Positions 7,110-16,572 of a DNA stretch of 41,730 nt are shown here, piece after piece. Positions within the stretch are counted from its first letter, which is position 1. Every line of letters begins with the position of its first letter. This DNA comes from Rubellimicrobium sp. (GTDB lineage: Bacteria > Pseudomonadota > Alphaproteobacteria > Rhodobacterales > Rhodobacteraceae), in the NCBI GenBank assembly GCA_019454835.1, contig JACFNP010000029.1, positions 1 to 41,730 of the forward strand, written 5' to 3'. A program made the position numbers and the translations under genes. The notes beneath the pieces were generated by a model, which did no database searches, was not told where the DNA came from, and saw only the letters and a program-made list of their open reading frames with translations.

Positions 7110-7180
7110 GAAGATGCGGTTCGCCCGATTGCCCGTCGCCCCCTCTGGCCAGCACCCCGCCTGCGCCCTATCTGGGGCGC

Positions 7181-8266
7181 ATGAGCGATGTTCTCTCACC
7201 GGATGCGGCCGAGCGGGTCGGGCGGGCGCGGGCCGATCTGCGCATGGGCGTGCCGGTCGTGCTGGCCGACGGCGCCGCCGGAGCGCTGGTCGCGGCGGCC
7301 GAGACGCTGCTGCCCGAGCGGCTGGCGGCGATGCGCGGTCTCGGGCCGGTGCTGGCGATCACCGGCTGGCGCGCGGGCACGCTGAAGGCGCGGGCCTATG
7401 ACGGCGATCTGGCGCGGATCGAACTGCCCGACGACGCCGATAGCGCCTGGGTGCAGGCGGTGGCGGACCCGGCGGGCGATCTTGGCAGTCCGATGAAGGG
7501 GCCGTTCGTCACGGCGCGGGCGGGCGATGCCGCGCTGCACCGCGCGGCGATCCGGCTGGCGAAGTCGGCCCATCTGCTGCCCGCCGCGCTGGTGGCGCCG
7601 CTGGCCGACCCGCAGGGCTTTGCCGCCGCGCATGCGCTGACGCTGGTGCCTGCCGCGCAGGTGATGGCGGGGGAAATGTCGCCGCTCTCCGAGGTGATAT
7701 CCGCGCGCGTCCCCATGGCGCTGGCCCGCGCCGGACGGCTGCATGTCTTTCGCCCCGGCGACGGCGGCGACGAACATTACGCGGTCGAGATCGGCCAGCC
7801 GCCGCGCGACCGTCCGGTTCTGGTGCGGCTCCATTCGGCCTGCTTCACCGGCGACCTGCTCGGCAGCCTGAAATGCGACTGCGGCCCGCAGCTTCACGCC
7901 GCGCTGGCCCAGATGAACGAGGAAGGCGCGGGCGTGCTGCTCTATCTCAACCAGGAGGGGCGCGGCATCGGGCTGGCCAACAAGATGCGCGCCTATTCCC
8001 TGCAGGACCAGGGCTTCGACACGGTGGACGCGAATCACCGGCTGGGGTTCGAGGACGACGAGCGCGACTTTCGCATCGGCGCCGCAATCCTGCGCGCGAT
8101 GGGGTTCGCCGAGGTGCGGCTGCTGACCAACAACCCGAAGAAGGTCGCGCGGCTGTCCGAACAGGGGCTGCGCGTCGTCGAGCGTGTGCCGCTGAAGGTC
8201 GGGCGCAATCCGCTGAACGAGGGCTATCTGGCGACCAAGGCCGCCAGATCGGGACATCTGCTGTGA
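7181..8266 (+). CDS. ribA: GTP cyclohydrolase II
   Basis: Opens the GTP ring to 2,5-diamino-6-ribosylamino-pyrimidinone phosphate, the first committed step of riboflavin synthesis. 361 residues, longer than the roughly 200-residue enzyme. The first ~160 residues resemble a degenerate RibB-like (DHBP synthase) domain, a common alphaproteobacterial arrangement. The catalytic part has zinc ligands C221, C232 and C234 in [17 protein letters not shown], then [18 protein letters not shown] and LLTNNPKKV. The stop codon overlaps the GTG start of the next gene (GTGA), so the two are probably translated together, although no functional link is known. Confidence 0.92.
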   Translation: MSDVLSPDAAERVGRARADLRMGVPVVLADGAAGALVAAAETLLPERLAAMRGLGPVLAITGWRAGTLKARAYDGDLARIELPDDADSAWVQAVADPAGDLGSPMKGPFVTARAGDAALHRAAIRLAKSAHLLPAALVAPLADPQGFAAAHALTLVPAAQVMAGEMSPLSEVISARVPMALARAGRLHVFRPGDGGDEHYAVEIGQPPRDRPVLVRLHSACFTGDLLGSLKCDCGPQLHAALAQMNEEGAGVLLYLNQEGRGIGLANKMRAYSLQDQGFDTVDANHRLGFEDDERDFRIGAAILRAMGFAEVRLLTNNPKKVARLSEQGLRVVERVPLKVGRNPLNEGYLATKAARSGHLL

Positions 8267-8751
8267 GCGCGCTGGTGCTGCGGCCCGACGGGCTGTGGCA
8301 AGGCGCGACGCGCTGGCCGTGCAGCATCGGCCGCAGCGGCATCACCCGTGACAAGCACGAAGGCGACGGCGCGACGCCCGCCGGGGTCTGGCGCGTGACG
8401 GCGATGCTCTACCGCCCCGACCGGCTGGCGCCGCCGGTGTCCTGGGCACGCCCGATCGCGCCCGGCGACCTGTGGTCGGACGATCCGGCGGACCCCGACT
8501 ACAACCTGCCGGTGCGCGCCCCGCATCCCTTTTCGCACGAGGAGATGTGGCGCGCGGATGCGCTCTACGACCTGATCCTCGTGACCGACTGGAACGCCGC
8601 AAGGGTGCCGCGACGCGGCTCGGCGATCTTCGTCCACGAATGGCGCGGGCCGGACGTGCCGACCGAGGGCTGCATCGCCCTGCCCCGCGCAGCCCTGCAC
8701 GTGATCGCGGCAGGGCTGGAGCAGGGCGCGCCGGTGGTGGTGGGGCCGTAG
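8263..8751 (+). CDS. L,D-transpeptidase family protein (YkuD domain)
   Basis: 162-residue protein with the YkuD catalytic signature, here [18 protein letters not shown], with the conserved His and the nucleophile Cys of TEGC. The N-terminal half has the family's substrate-entry features ([21 protein letters not shown]). Such enzymes cross-link or attach proteins to peptidoglycan through L,D bonds. There is no obvious signal peptide, as in several small alphaproteobacterial members, so localisation is uncertain. The start is GTG at 8263, overlapping the ribA stop by four bases; no other start fits as well. Exact substrate not readable. Confidence 0.85.
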   Translation: MSALVLRPDGLWQGATRWPCSIGRSGITRDKHEGDGATPAGVWRVTAMLYRPDRLAPPVSWARPIAPGDLWSDDPADPDYNLPVRAPHPFSHEEMWRADALYDLILVTDWNAARVPRRGSAIFVHEWRGPDVPTEGCIALPRAALHVIAAGLEQGAPVVVGP

Positions 8752-8773
8752 GCGCCGCACCCGACACTGCGAC

Positions 8774-8863
8774 TGTCATTGCGAGGAGGCGCAGCCGACG
8801 TAGCAATCCCGAGGGCATTGCGCGAGTGGTCGGGGTTGCTTCGCCTTGCGGCTCGCAATGACG
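8774..8863 (+). repeat. CGTCATTG palindrome, copy 7
   Basis: First of two copies in the 305-bp gap between the L,D-transpeptidase and alpha-2-macroglobulin genes; no gene is seen in that gap. Mini-hairpins: GGC-GCA-GCC on the left and GCC-GCAA-GGC (four-base loop) on the right. The left end is TGTCATTG. Confidence 0.85.
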
Positions 8864-8872
8864 AGTAGAGGC

Positions 8873-8961
8873 CGTCATTGCGAGGAGCCGCAAGCCGACG
8901 TAGCAATCCGTGCCGCGATGCTGCGCCCGGCGTGGATTGCTTCACTTCGTTCGCAATGACG
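8873..8961 (+). repeat. CGTCATTG palindrome, copy 8 (GCAATCC subfamily)
   Basis: Inner stem GCAATCC paired to GGATTGC, as in copy 5. The right mini-hairpin is AC-GAA-GT. The left arm (GCCGCAAGCC) is the only arm among the 26 seen whose mini-hairpin does not pair cleanly. It lies about 95 bp before the alpha-2-macroglobulin start. Confidence 0.85.
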
Positions 8962-9056
8962 GGCGCGCGGGCCGGTCACACGCAGGTGTTTGTTGCGTGA
9001 ATCACCACCCCGTGAGACGATGCCCCCGTCGTTCCACGAGTTCGCGGAGAGTTCCC

Positions 9057-12000
9057 ATGCGCCGTCATGTTGCCGCAGTCGCCCTTGCCCTTGCCGTGCT
9101 CGCGCCGCTGCCCGTGCTGGCCGACAACGGCGTGCCGCAGGCGCGGGTCGCCATCTCCACCGACACCGATTTCCCCGGCTTCGATCTGGCGCAGATTCTC
9201 GACACCACGCTGGACGCCTGCCAGGCGGCCTGCATGGCCAATGCGCAATGCGCCGGTTTCACCTTCAACGCGCGCAACAATTCCTGCTTCGCCAAGGGCG
9301 CGCTCGGGGCGCCCTCGCCCTATGCCGACGCGATTTCCGGGCGGGTGCTGCGCACCGATCCGGCGGTGCTGGCCGCCGCCCCCGCCCGTGCGGGCGCGCT
9401 CGACTTCCTCGGCTCTGCCGACCTCGACGCCGCCGAGAACCTCGCCCGCAACATTGGCCGCCGTCATTCATCAAACGGCAACACCCCCGACGCGCTGCGC
9501 AGCGCCGCCGCGCAGGCGGGCGATGCGGCACGCGCCATGGGCCTGACCGGCGCGGCGGTGTCGCTGACCGACAGCGCCGCAGACTGGATCGATTACGCGC
9601 GTTTCGCCCTGCAGGTGGCCGATGGCGGCGACACCGCCGCCCGCACCGCGCGCGACAATGCGCTTTCGGCGCTGGTCTCGGCCTGGCTGCGCGTCGATTC
9701 ACCCGTGCAGCAGGCCGATGTGCTGGCGCTCATGGCCGATGCGCTGGAACGGCAGCGGCGCGGGCGGGCGGCGCTTGCCGCGATCCGTCTGGCGCGCGAG
9801 CTGCGGCCGGGGCGCGACCTCGATGCCGCGTTCGACCGGCTGAGCGGGCTTTACGGCTTCAACGTCGCCGACACCCAGGTCGACAGCGACCCGGCGGTGC
9901 CGCGCGTCTGCGTGACCTTCAACGATGCGCTGGTGCAGGCGGGGGTCGATTACGCGCCCTTCGTGCAGATGCCCGGCGTGTCCTTCACCACCGAGGTCAG
10001 CGGCCGCCAGCTCTGCCTTGACGGGATGCGCCACGGCGAGCGCTTGGCCCTCACGTTGCGTCAGGGCCTGCCTGCCGCCAGCGGCGAGATGCTGGCGCGC
10101 AACGTCGACCTGAATCTCTACATCCGCGACCGCCTCCCGCAGGCGCATTTCGCCGGTCGCGCCTATGTCCTGCCGCGCACCCCCGATGCCGGGCTGCCCC
10201 TCGAGACGGTGAACGTGGACCGGCTCGATCTGCAACTCTCGCGGCTGTCCGAGCGCAACATCCTGCGCAGCCTGCAGGACGAATATTTCGCCAATCCCGT
10301 CTATGCCTGGCAGGAGGAATGGTTCGACAGCCAGATCGCCGAGCCGGTCTGGAGCGGCAGCCTGTCGGTATCGGGCGACCTGAACCGCGACACGCTGACC
10401 CGCGTGCCGGTGGCGGAACCGCTGCTTGACCAGCCGCCGGGTCTTTATGTGCTGACCGCGACGATACCGGGTGTCGATCCCTGGGACACGCCGCCCGCGA
10501 GCCAGTGGTTCCTGCTGTCCGATCTGGGCATCGCCACGATGTCGGGCAGCGACGGGCTGTCGGTCGACGTGCGCAGCCTGGCCGATACCGCGCCGGTCGC
10601 GGGCGCCGAGGTGCAGCTTGTCACCCGCGCCAATGCGGTGCTGGGCACGGCCGTCACCGATGCCGAGGGCCATGCGCAGTTCGATGCCGGGCTGACGCGC
10701 GGCACCGGCGCGGCGGAACCGGCGCTGGTCACCGTGGCCTCGGGCGACGACATGGGCTTCCTGTCGCTGCTCGACCCGGCGTTCGACCTGTCCGACCGGG
10801 GCGTCGAGGGCCGCGAGGCGGCGGGGCCGATGGACGTGTTCCTCACGACTGAACGCGGCATCTACCGCGCGGGCGACGTGGTGCATCTGACCGCGCTCAT
10901 GCGGGACGAGGCGGCGGTGGCGCTGCCGGGCGTGCCGCTGACGGCGATTCTCGTCCGGCCCGACGGTGTCGAATATGCCCGCGTCGCCAGCACGACGGAC
11001 CTGGCCGGGGGGCATGTCTTCGCCCTGCCGGTCGCCCCCGCCGCGCCGCGCGGGACATGGACGGTCGAGGTCCGCGCGGATGTGGACGCGCCCGCACTGG
11101 CCACGACGCGCTTTCTTGTCGAGGATTTCCTGCCCGAACGCATCGACGTGACCCTTGGCCTGCCCGACAGTGCCGCCGCCGGGCGCGCGCTGCCCGTCGA
11201 TGTAACGGCGCGCTACCTGTTCGGCCCGCCCGCGCCCGATCTGGCGGTCGAGGGCGAGGTGGTGCTGAAGGCGGCCGGATCCCTGCCCGGCTGGCCGGGA
11301 TATGTGTTCGGTCGCCAGGACGAGACCTTCTATCCCGCGACCGCCATGATCGACGCGGCCCGCACCGGGGCGGATGGCGCGGTCGTCGTGAACGCCGCGC
11401 TGCCCGATGCCGCTGCCGGTGCCGACCGTCCGCTGGAAGCCACGGTCACGCTGCGGGTCAGCGAAGGCTCGGGCCGTCCGGTGGAGCGCTCGGAAACGCT
11501 GCCGGTCACGCCGGGGCAAAGCCTGATCGGCCTGCATCCGCGCTTTGACGGCGTGCTGCCCGAGGATTCTACCGCGCGCTTCGACGTGATCGCGCTGGCG
11601 CCGGACCTCGGACCCGTGGCGATGGAGGTGCAGTGGAGCGTCAACCGGCTGAACACCCGCTACCAGTGGTTCAGCACCTATGGCGAATGGAACTGGGACC
11701 GGGTCGTCACCCGCGAGCGGGTGGCCAGCGGCACGGCCAGCCTCGGCGACCAGCCGGTCACGGTCTCGGCCCCGGTGACATGGGGCGAATACGAACTGGT
11801 CGTCGAAAGCACCGGCGCCGACTACCGCGCCGCCTCGATGACATTCGACGCGGGCTGGTATGGCGCGGGCAGCGCCGACGATACGCCCGACACGCTCGAG
11901 GCGTCGCTGGATGCGGCAACCTATGCGCCGGGCGATACGGCGATGCTGCGCATCGTGCCGCGCTTTGCGGGGGCGGCGCTGGTGTCGGTGGTCTCGGACC

Positions 12001-14483
12001 ACGTCATCGCGCGCGAGTGGGTCGAGGTCGCCGAGGGCGAGAACCGCATCCCGCTGGCCGTCACGCCCGACTGGGGCACCGGCGCCTATGTCAGCGCGAT
12101 GGTGCTGCGTCCGATGGACGCGCAGGCCGGGCGCAACCCGTCGCGGGCGCTGGGGCTGGTCCATGCAGGGGTCGATCCGGGCGCGCGCGCGTTGCAGGTC
12201 GTGCTCGACGCGCCGCTCGAATCGCGCCCGCGCGGGCCGCTGACCGCAGGAATCGAGGTGCGCGGCGCCCAGCCGGGGGCGCAGGCGTGGGTGACGCTGG
12301 CCGCCGTCGATGTCGGCATCCTCAACATGACCCGCTTCACCAGCCCCGACCCGCAGGGCTATTATTTCGGCCAGCGCCGTCTGGGCGTCGAGCTGCGCGA
12401 CCTTTACGGGCGCCTCATCGACGGGATGTCGGGGACGGTGGGCGATCTTCGGTCCGGCGGGGACTACGGCGGCGGGATGACCGCGCAGGCACCGCCCCCG
12501 ACCGAAGAGCCGGTGGCCCTGTTCCAGGGGCCGGTCGCGGTTGACGATCACGGTCGCGCCGAGATCACCTTCGACCTGCCCGCCTTCAACGGCACGGTGC
12601 GGCTGATGGCGGTGGCGTGGTCGGCGCAGGGTGTCGGGCAGGCCAGCGCCGATGTGCTGGTGCGCGACCCCGTCGCGGTAGTGGCGTCGCTGCCGCGTTT
12701 CCTCGCGCCGGGCGACCGCTCGCGGCTGCTGCTCGAATTCACCCACGCCGAGGGGCCTGCGGGCGAGATGGCGTTGCAGGTGACCGGCGACGGGGTGCGG
12801 ATCGACCCTGCCGACGTGCCCGCGACCGTGACGTTGTCACAGGGCGGCCAGGCGCGGCTGTCGATCCCGGTGGTGGCGGGCGCCGAGGGCATCCACGAGG
12901 TCGCCGTCACGCTGACGACGCCGGACGGCCGGATGCTGTCGCGGGTTCTGACGCTGCCGGTGCAGGTCAACGATCCCGAAATCAGCCGCACCACGCGGCT
13001 GACGCTGGCGCCGGGGCAGGCGTTCACGCTGGACCGGGCCGCCTTTGACGGCCTGCTGCCGGGCACGGGCGAGGCCACGCTGTCCATCGGCCCGCTGGCG
13101 CGGCTGGACGCGGCGGCGCTGATGAGCCAGCTTGACCGCTACCCCTACGCCTGCACCGAACAGACGGCCTCGCGGGCGCTGCCGCTGATCTATTTCCGCG
13201 ACGTGGCGCAGGCGCTGGGCATGGGTAATGCCGCCGATCTGGACCGGCGGATTGCCGATGCGGTGACGGCGGTGCTGGCCAATCAGGATGCAAACGGCGC
13301 TTTCGGCATGTGGTCGGCGGATTCGGGCGACCTGTGGCTTGATGCCTATGCCAGCGACTTCCTGTCGCGGGCGCGGGCGCATGGCGCCTCCGTGCCCGAG
13401 ACGGCATGGAAGGCGGCGCTCGACAACCTGCAGAACCGGGTGAACTACTATCCGGAATTCGAGTCCGGCGGCGAGGATCTAGCCTATGCGCTGCTGGTGC
13501 TGGCGCGCGAGGGGCGGGCGCAGGTCGGCGATCTGCGCTATTACGCCGACACCCGCGCCAGCGCCTTCGGCTCGCCGCTGGCGGTGGCGCAACTGGGGGC
13601 GGCGCTGGCGTCCTACGGCGACCAGCCGCGCGCCGATGCGATGTTCGGGCTGGCGGCGCGGATGATCGGGGCCGACAAGGGCGCTGCGGACAGGGCAACA
13701 CGCGCCGATTTCGGCAGCTTCCGGCGCGATGCGGCGGCGGTGCTGACGCTGGCGCTCGAATCCGGGTCGAATGCCGTTGACAGCGCGGCGCTGGCCGCGC
13801 GGATCGCCACCCCCGGCGCGACGCTCAGCACGCAGGAGGCGGTCTGGTCGCTGATGGCCACCTCGGCGCTGGTCGATGACCTGCGGGTGTCGGGGCTGAC
13901 CGTGGACGGTGCCGCACCTGCGGCGCCGGTCATGCGGGTCTCCGCCGCCCGCGCCGCCACCGCGCCGGTGCGGGTCGCCAATGACGGCACGGCCGAGGTC
14001 GAGCTGACGCTGACCGCCTTCGGCGTGCCCGATGTCCCGCCCGCCGCCGGGGGGCAGGGCTATGCGATCAGCCGCAGCTACTACACGATGGAGGGCGACC
14101 CCGTGACCCTCGATCAGGTCCGCGCGGGCACGCGGCTGGTGACGGTGCTGGCGGTCGATCCGTTCGGCGCGGGGGCCGCGCATCTGATGGTCGCCGATCC
14201 GCTGCCCGCCGGGTTCGAGATCGACAACCCCGACCTGCTGCGCGGCGGCGACATTTCCGCGCTGCCGTGGCTGGTGACGGCGGACCCCGAACATGCCGAG
14301 TTCCGGCAGGACCGCTTCCTTGCCGCCGTCGATGCGCGTAACGGGGCGAGCTTCCGTCTTGCCTATGTCGTGCGCGCGGTCAGCCCCGGCACGTTCCGCC
14401 ACCCGGCGGCCAGCGTCGAGGACATGTACCGGCCCCAGATGCGCGCCAACGGCGATTCGGGCACGGTGGTCGTGACCGAGTGA
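9057..14483 (+). CDS. Alpha-2-macroglobulin with N-terminal Apple-like domain
   Basis: Periplasmic protease-trapping protein of the bacterial alpha-2-macroglobulin family, 1808 residues. A Sec signal (MRRHVAAVALALAVLAPLPV, cleaved near ADNG) is followed by a PAN/Apple-like domain with C55, C59, C65 and C77. Then come macroglobulin domains with the family segments FLTTERGIYRAGDVVHL and DLYGRLIDGM, and the thioester motif YPYACTEQTASRALP with C1366 and Q1369. The intact CxEQ argues for covalent trapping. There is no lipobox, unlike E. coli YfhM, so it is probably soluble. The start at 9057 gives the signal peptide; the upstream open frame is repeat. The stop codon overlaps pbpC (GTGA), the usual YfhM-PbpC pairing, in which trapping is thought to protect a cell whose envelope is breached while PBP1C repairs the wall. 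Confidence 0.93.
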   Translation: MRRHVAAVALALAVLAPLPVLADNGVPQARVAISTDTDFPGFDLAQILDTTLDACQAACMANAQCAGFTFNARNNSCFAKGALGAPSPYADAISGRVLRTDPAVLAAAPARAGALDFLGSADLDAAENLARNIGRRHSSNGNTPDALRSAAAQAGDAARAMGLTGAAVSLTDSAADWIDYARFALQVADGGDTAARTARDNALSALVSAWLRVDSPVQQADVLALMADALERQRRGRAALAAIRLARELRPGRDLDAAFDRLSGLYGFNVADTQVDSDPAVPRVCVTFNDALVQAGVDYAPFVQMPGVSFTTEVSGRQLCLDGMRHGERLALTLRQGLPAASGEMLARNVDLNLYIRDRLPQAHFAGRAYVLPRTPDAGLPLETVNVDRLDLQLSRLSERNILRSLQDEYFANPVYAWQEEWFDSQIAEPVWSGSLSVSGDLNRDTLTRVPVAEPLLDQPPGLYVLTATIPGVDPWDTPPASQWFLLSDLGIATMSGSDGLSVDVRSLADTAPVAGAEVQLVTRANAVLGTAVTDAEGHAQFDAGLTRGTGAAEPALVTVASGDDMGFLSLLDPAFDLSDRGVEGREAAGPMDVFLTTERGIYRAGDVVHLTALMRDEAAVALPGVPLTAILVRPDGVEYARVASTTDLAGGHVFALPVAPAAPRGTWTVEVRADVDAPALATTRFLVEDFLPERIDVTLGLPDSAAAGRALPVDVTARYLFGPPAPDLAVEGEVVLKAAGSLPGWPGYVFGRQDETFYPATAMIDAARTGADGAVVVNAALPDAAAGADRPLEATVTLRVSEGSGRPVERSETLPVTPGQSLIGLHPRFDGVLPEDSTARFDVIALAPDLGPVAMEVQWSVNRLNTRYQWFSTYGEWNWDRVVTRERVASGTASLGDQPVTVSAPVTWGEYELVVESTGADYRAASMTFDAGWYGAGSADDTPDTLEASLDAATYAPGDTAMLRIVPRFAGAALVSVVSDHVIAREWVEVAEGENRIPLAVTPDWGTGAYVSAMVLRPMDAQAGRNPSRALGLVHAGVDPGARALQVVLDAPLESRPRGPLTAGIEVRGAQPGAQAWVTLAAVDVGILNMTRFTSPDPQGYYFGQRRLGVELRDLYGRLIDGMSGTVGDLRSGGDYGGGMTAQAPPPTEEPVALFQGPVAVDDHGRAEITFDLPAFNGTVRLMAVAWSAQGVGQASADVLVRDPVAVVASLPRFLAPGDRSRLLLEFTHAEGPAGEMALQVTGDGVRIDPADVPATVTLSQGGQARLSIPVVAGAEGIHEVAVTLTTPDGRMLSRVLTLPVQVNDPEISRTTRLTLAPGQAFTLDRAAFDGLLPGTGEATLSIGPLARLDAAALMSQLDRYPYACTEQTASRALPLIYFRDVAQALGMGNAADLDRRIADAVTAVLANQDANGAFGMWSADSGDLWLDAYASDFLSRARAHGASVPETAWKAALDNLQNRVNYYPEFESGGEDLAYALLVLAREGRAQVGDLRYYADTRASAFGSPLAVAQLGAALASYGDQPRADAMFGLAARMIGADKGAADRATRADFGSFRRDAAAVLTLALESGSNAVDSAALAARIATPGATLSTQEAVWSLMATSALVDDLRVSGLTVDGAAPAAPVMRVSAARAATAPVRVANDGTAEVELTLTAFGVPDVPPAAGGQGYAISRSYYTMEGDPVTLDQVRAGTRLVTVLAVDPFGAGAAHLMVADPLPAGFEIDNPDLLRGGDISALPWLVTADPEHAEFRQDRFLAAVDARNGASFRLAYVVRAVSPGTFRHPAASVEDMYRPQMRANGDSGTVVVTE

Positions 14484-16516
14484 CCGCGCGCCGCACGGCA
14501 CGGTTGTTGGGCCTTGTCGCGCTGGTCCTCTGGGCGGGCGCGGCGGGGCGCGATGCGTTCGATGCCTGGATCGACGCGACCGTGCTGCCGCCGATCGCGC
14601 AGGAACAGTCGGTCGAGGTGCTGGCCCGCGACGGCACGTTGCTGCGCGCCTATACCGTGGCCGATGGCCGCTGGCGGCTGGCGGTGAACCCCGATCAGGT
14701 CGATCCGCTCTATCTGCGGATGCTGGTCGATTACGAGGACAGGCGGTTTTACAGCCACGGCGGCGTGGACTGGCGCGCGATGGCGCGCGCCGCCTGGCAG
14801 GCGTTGCGGCATGGCGGCGTGGTCTCGGGCGGCTCGACGCTGTCGATGCAGGCGGCGCGGCTGCTGGAAGACTCCGGCACCGGCGCCTGGGCGGGCAAGC
14901 TGCGGCAGATACGGGTCGCGCTGGCGCTGGAGCGGCGGTTCGGCAAGGAAGCGATCCTGGCGATCTACCTCAACCGCGCGCCCTTCGGCGGCAATCTCGA
15001 AGGGGTGCGGGCGGCGGCCTATGCCTGGCTCGGGCGCCCGCCGGTGCGGCTGACCCCCGCCGAGGCCGCGCTGCTGGTCGCCCTGCCGCAGGCCCCCGAA
15101 TCGCGCCGCCCCGACCGCCACCCGCAGGCGGCCCGCGCGGCGCGCGACCGCGTGCTTGCCCGCATGGTGCGCGACGGGGTGATCGGCGCGGACGAGGCCG
15201 GGGCGGCGCTGTCGGAACCCTCGCCCGACAGGCGGCGCGACTTTCCGCTGCTGGCCCCGCATCTGGCCGACCGGCTGCGCGCGGCGGCGCCCGATACCCG
15301 GCTGGTGGCCACCACCATCGACGCGGGGTTGCAGGCGCGGCTCGAGGATCTGGCCCGCAGCACGGTCGCCGGGCGCAGCGACCGGCTGCAGGTCGCGATT
15401 CTGGTGGCCGATCACGGCAGCGGCGAGATCCTCGCCTCGGTCGGTTCATCGGCCTACCAGGCCGACCGGCGGCAGGGTTTCGTGGACATGACGACGGCGC
15501 TGCGCTCGCCCGGCTCGACGCTGAAGCCGCTGATCTACGGTCTCGCCTTCGACCGGGGGCTGGCGCATCCCGAGACGATCATCGCCGATGCGCCGGTGGA
15601 TTTCGCGGGCTACCGGCCCGAGAATTTCGACGGCAGCTTTCGCGGCGACGTGCGGCTGCGCGAGGCGTTGCAACTGTCGCTGAACATCCCGGCGGTGCGG
15701 CTGCTCGACGCGATGGGACCGCAGCAACTTATGGCCGCGCTGCGCCGGTCCGGCGCCGCGCCCGAGATCGCGGGCGGCGGGGCGCCGGGGCTGGCGGTGG
15801 CGCTGGGCGGGCTGGGGATGAGCGCCGCCGATCTGGCGCGCGCCTATGCGATGCTCGGCAACGGCGGCGTGGCGGTCGATCTGCGCGCGACACCCCGGCC
15901 CTCGTCCGGCTTCCTGCCGCGCCGGATCATGGGCGCACCCGCCGCCTGGCAGGTAGCCGACATATTGCGCGACGTGCCGCGTCCCGCCGGGGTCGCACAG
16001 GCGGGAATCGCCTGGAAGACCGGCACTTCCTACGGCCACCGCGACGCCTGGGCGGCGGGGTTCGACGGGCGCCATGTCGTCGTCGTGTGGATGGGCCGCG
16101 CCGACGGAACCCCGGTGCCCGGCGCCTTCGGGGCCGACACCGCCGCGCCGGTCATGTTCGCGGCCTTCGCCCGCATGGGGCAGGTCGTGCCGCTGCCACC
16201 CCCGCCGCCCGAAACGCTGATCGTGACGGGGGATCGCCTGCCGCAGCCGCTGCGCCGCTTCGGCCCCGATGCCGCGCCCGCCGCCAATGCCCCCGCCATC
16301 GCCTTTCCGCCCGAGGGCAGCGTGGTCGAGGGCACCGGCCTCGTTGCCCGCGTCCGCGACGGCGCGCCGCCCTTCACCTGGCTGGCAAACGGCCGCCCGG
16401 TCGCCACCTCGCGCACGCGCGAGGCGCTGCTGCCCGATCTCGGGCGCGGATTTTCGACGCTGACGGTCATCGACGCCACCGGGCAAAGCGCCCGCAGCGT
16501 CGTGGAACTGCGCTGA
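14480..16516 (+). CDS. pbpC: Penicillin-binding protein 1C
   Basis: Bifunctional peptidoglycan synthase of the inner membrane, 678 residues. An N-terminal membrane anchor (LLGLVALVLWAGAAG) precedes the GT51 glycosyltransferase domain with catalytic E86 in YEDRRFYSHGGVDW and GGSTLSMQAARLL. The transpeptidase domain has S346-T-L-K349, SLN at 400-402 and KTGT at 513-516. The last ~100 residues match the BiPBP_C domain typical of PBP1C. All catalytic motifs are present, so both activities are expected. It starts with GTG inside the stop codon of the alpha-2-macroglobulin gene. Confidence 0.95.
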   Translation: MTARRTARLLGLVALVLWAGAAGRDAFDAWIDATVLPPIAQEQSVEVLARDGTLLRAYTVADGRWRLAVNPDQVDPLYLRMLVDYEDRRFYSHGGVDWRAMARAAWQALRHGGVVSGGSTLSMQAARLLEDSGTGAWAGKLRQIRVALALERRFGKEAILAIYLNRAPFGGNLEGVRAAAYAWLGRPPVRLTPAEAALLVALPQAPESRRPDRHPQAARAARDRVLARMVRDGVIGADEAGAALSEPSPDRRRDFPLLAPHLADRLRAAAPDTRLVATTIDAGLQARLEDLARSTVAGRSDRLQVAILVADHGSGEILASVGSSAYQADRRQGFVDMTTALRSPGSTLKPLIYGLAFDRGLAHPETIIADAPVDFAGYRPENFDGSFRGDVRLREALQLSLNIPAVRLLDAMGPQQLMAALRRSGAAPEIAGGGAPGLAVALGGLGMSAADLARAYAMLGNGGVAVDLRATPRPSSGFLPRRIMGAPAAWQVADILRDVPRPAGVAQAGIAWKTGTSYGHRDAWAAGFDGRHVVVVWMGRADGTPVPGAFGADTAAPVMFAAFARMGQVVPLPPPPPETLIVTGDRLPQPLRRFGPDAAPAANAPAIAFPPEGSVVEGTGLVARVRDGAPPFTWLANGRPVATSRTREALLPDLGRGFSTLTVIDATGQSARSVVELR

Positions 16517-16572
16517 GCCGAAGGCGCCACCTTCCCCGATGACGCCGCCCCGCGCCCGTGTTAGGGCGGGTC

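Larger units (their letters stand above)
6867..7134. mobile_element. Composite MITE-like element carrying two palindromes
   Basis: The ends are inverted repeats: GGGCAATCGCGCGAAC at 6867-6882 and GTTCGCCCGATTGCCC at 7119-7134. The left arm (about 6880-6923) resembles the left arm of the element at 34166-34340, including GCAAATCCCGTCATTG against GTAAATCCCGTCATTG. Two palindrome copies lie inside. No convincing direct repeat flanks it. With short flanks it fills the 326-bp gap between petR and ribA; no gene is seen there. Confidence 0.65.

Noticed and set aside
9699..12746. 1015-codon open frame opposite the alpha-2-macroglobulin gene
   Set aside because: Caused by strong GC bias at third positions; Arg/His/Gly-rich sequence with no recognisable domain.
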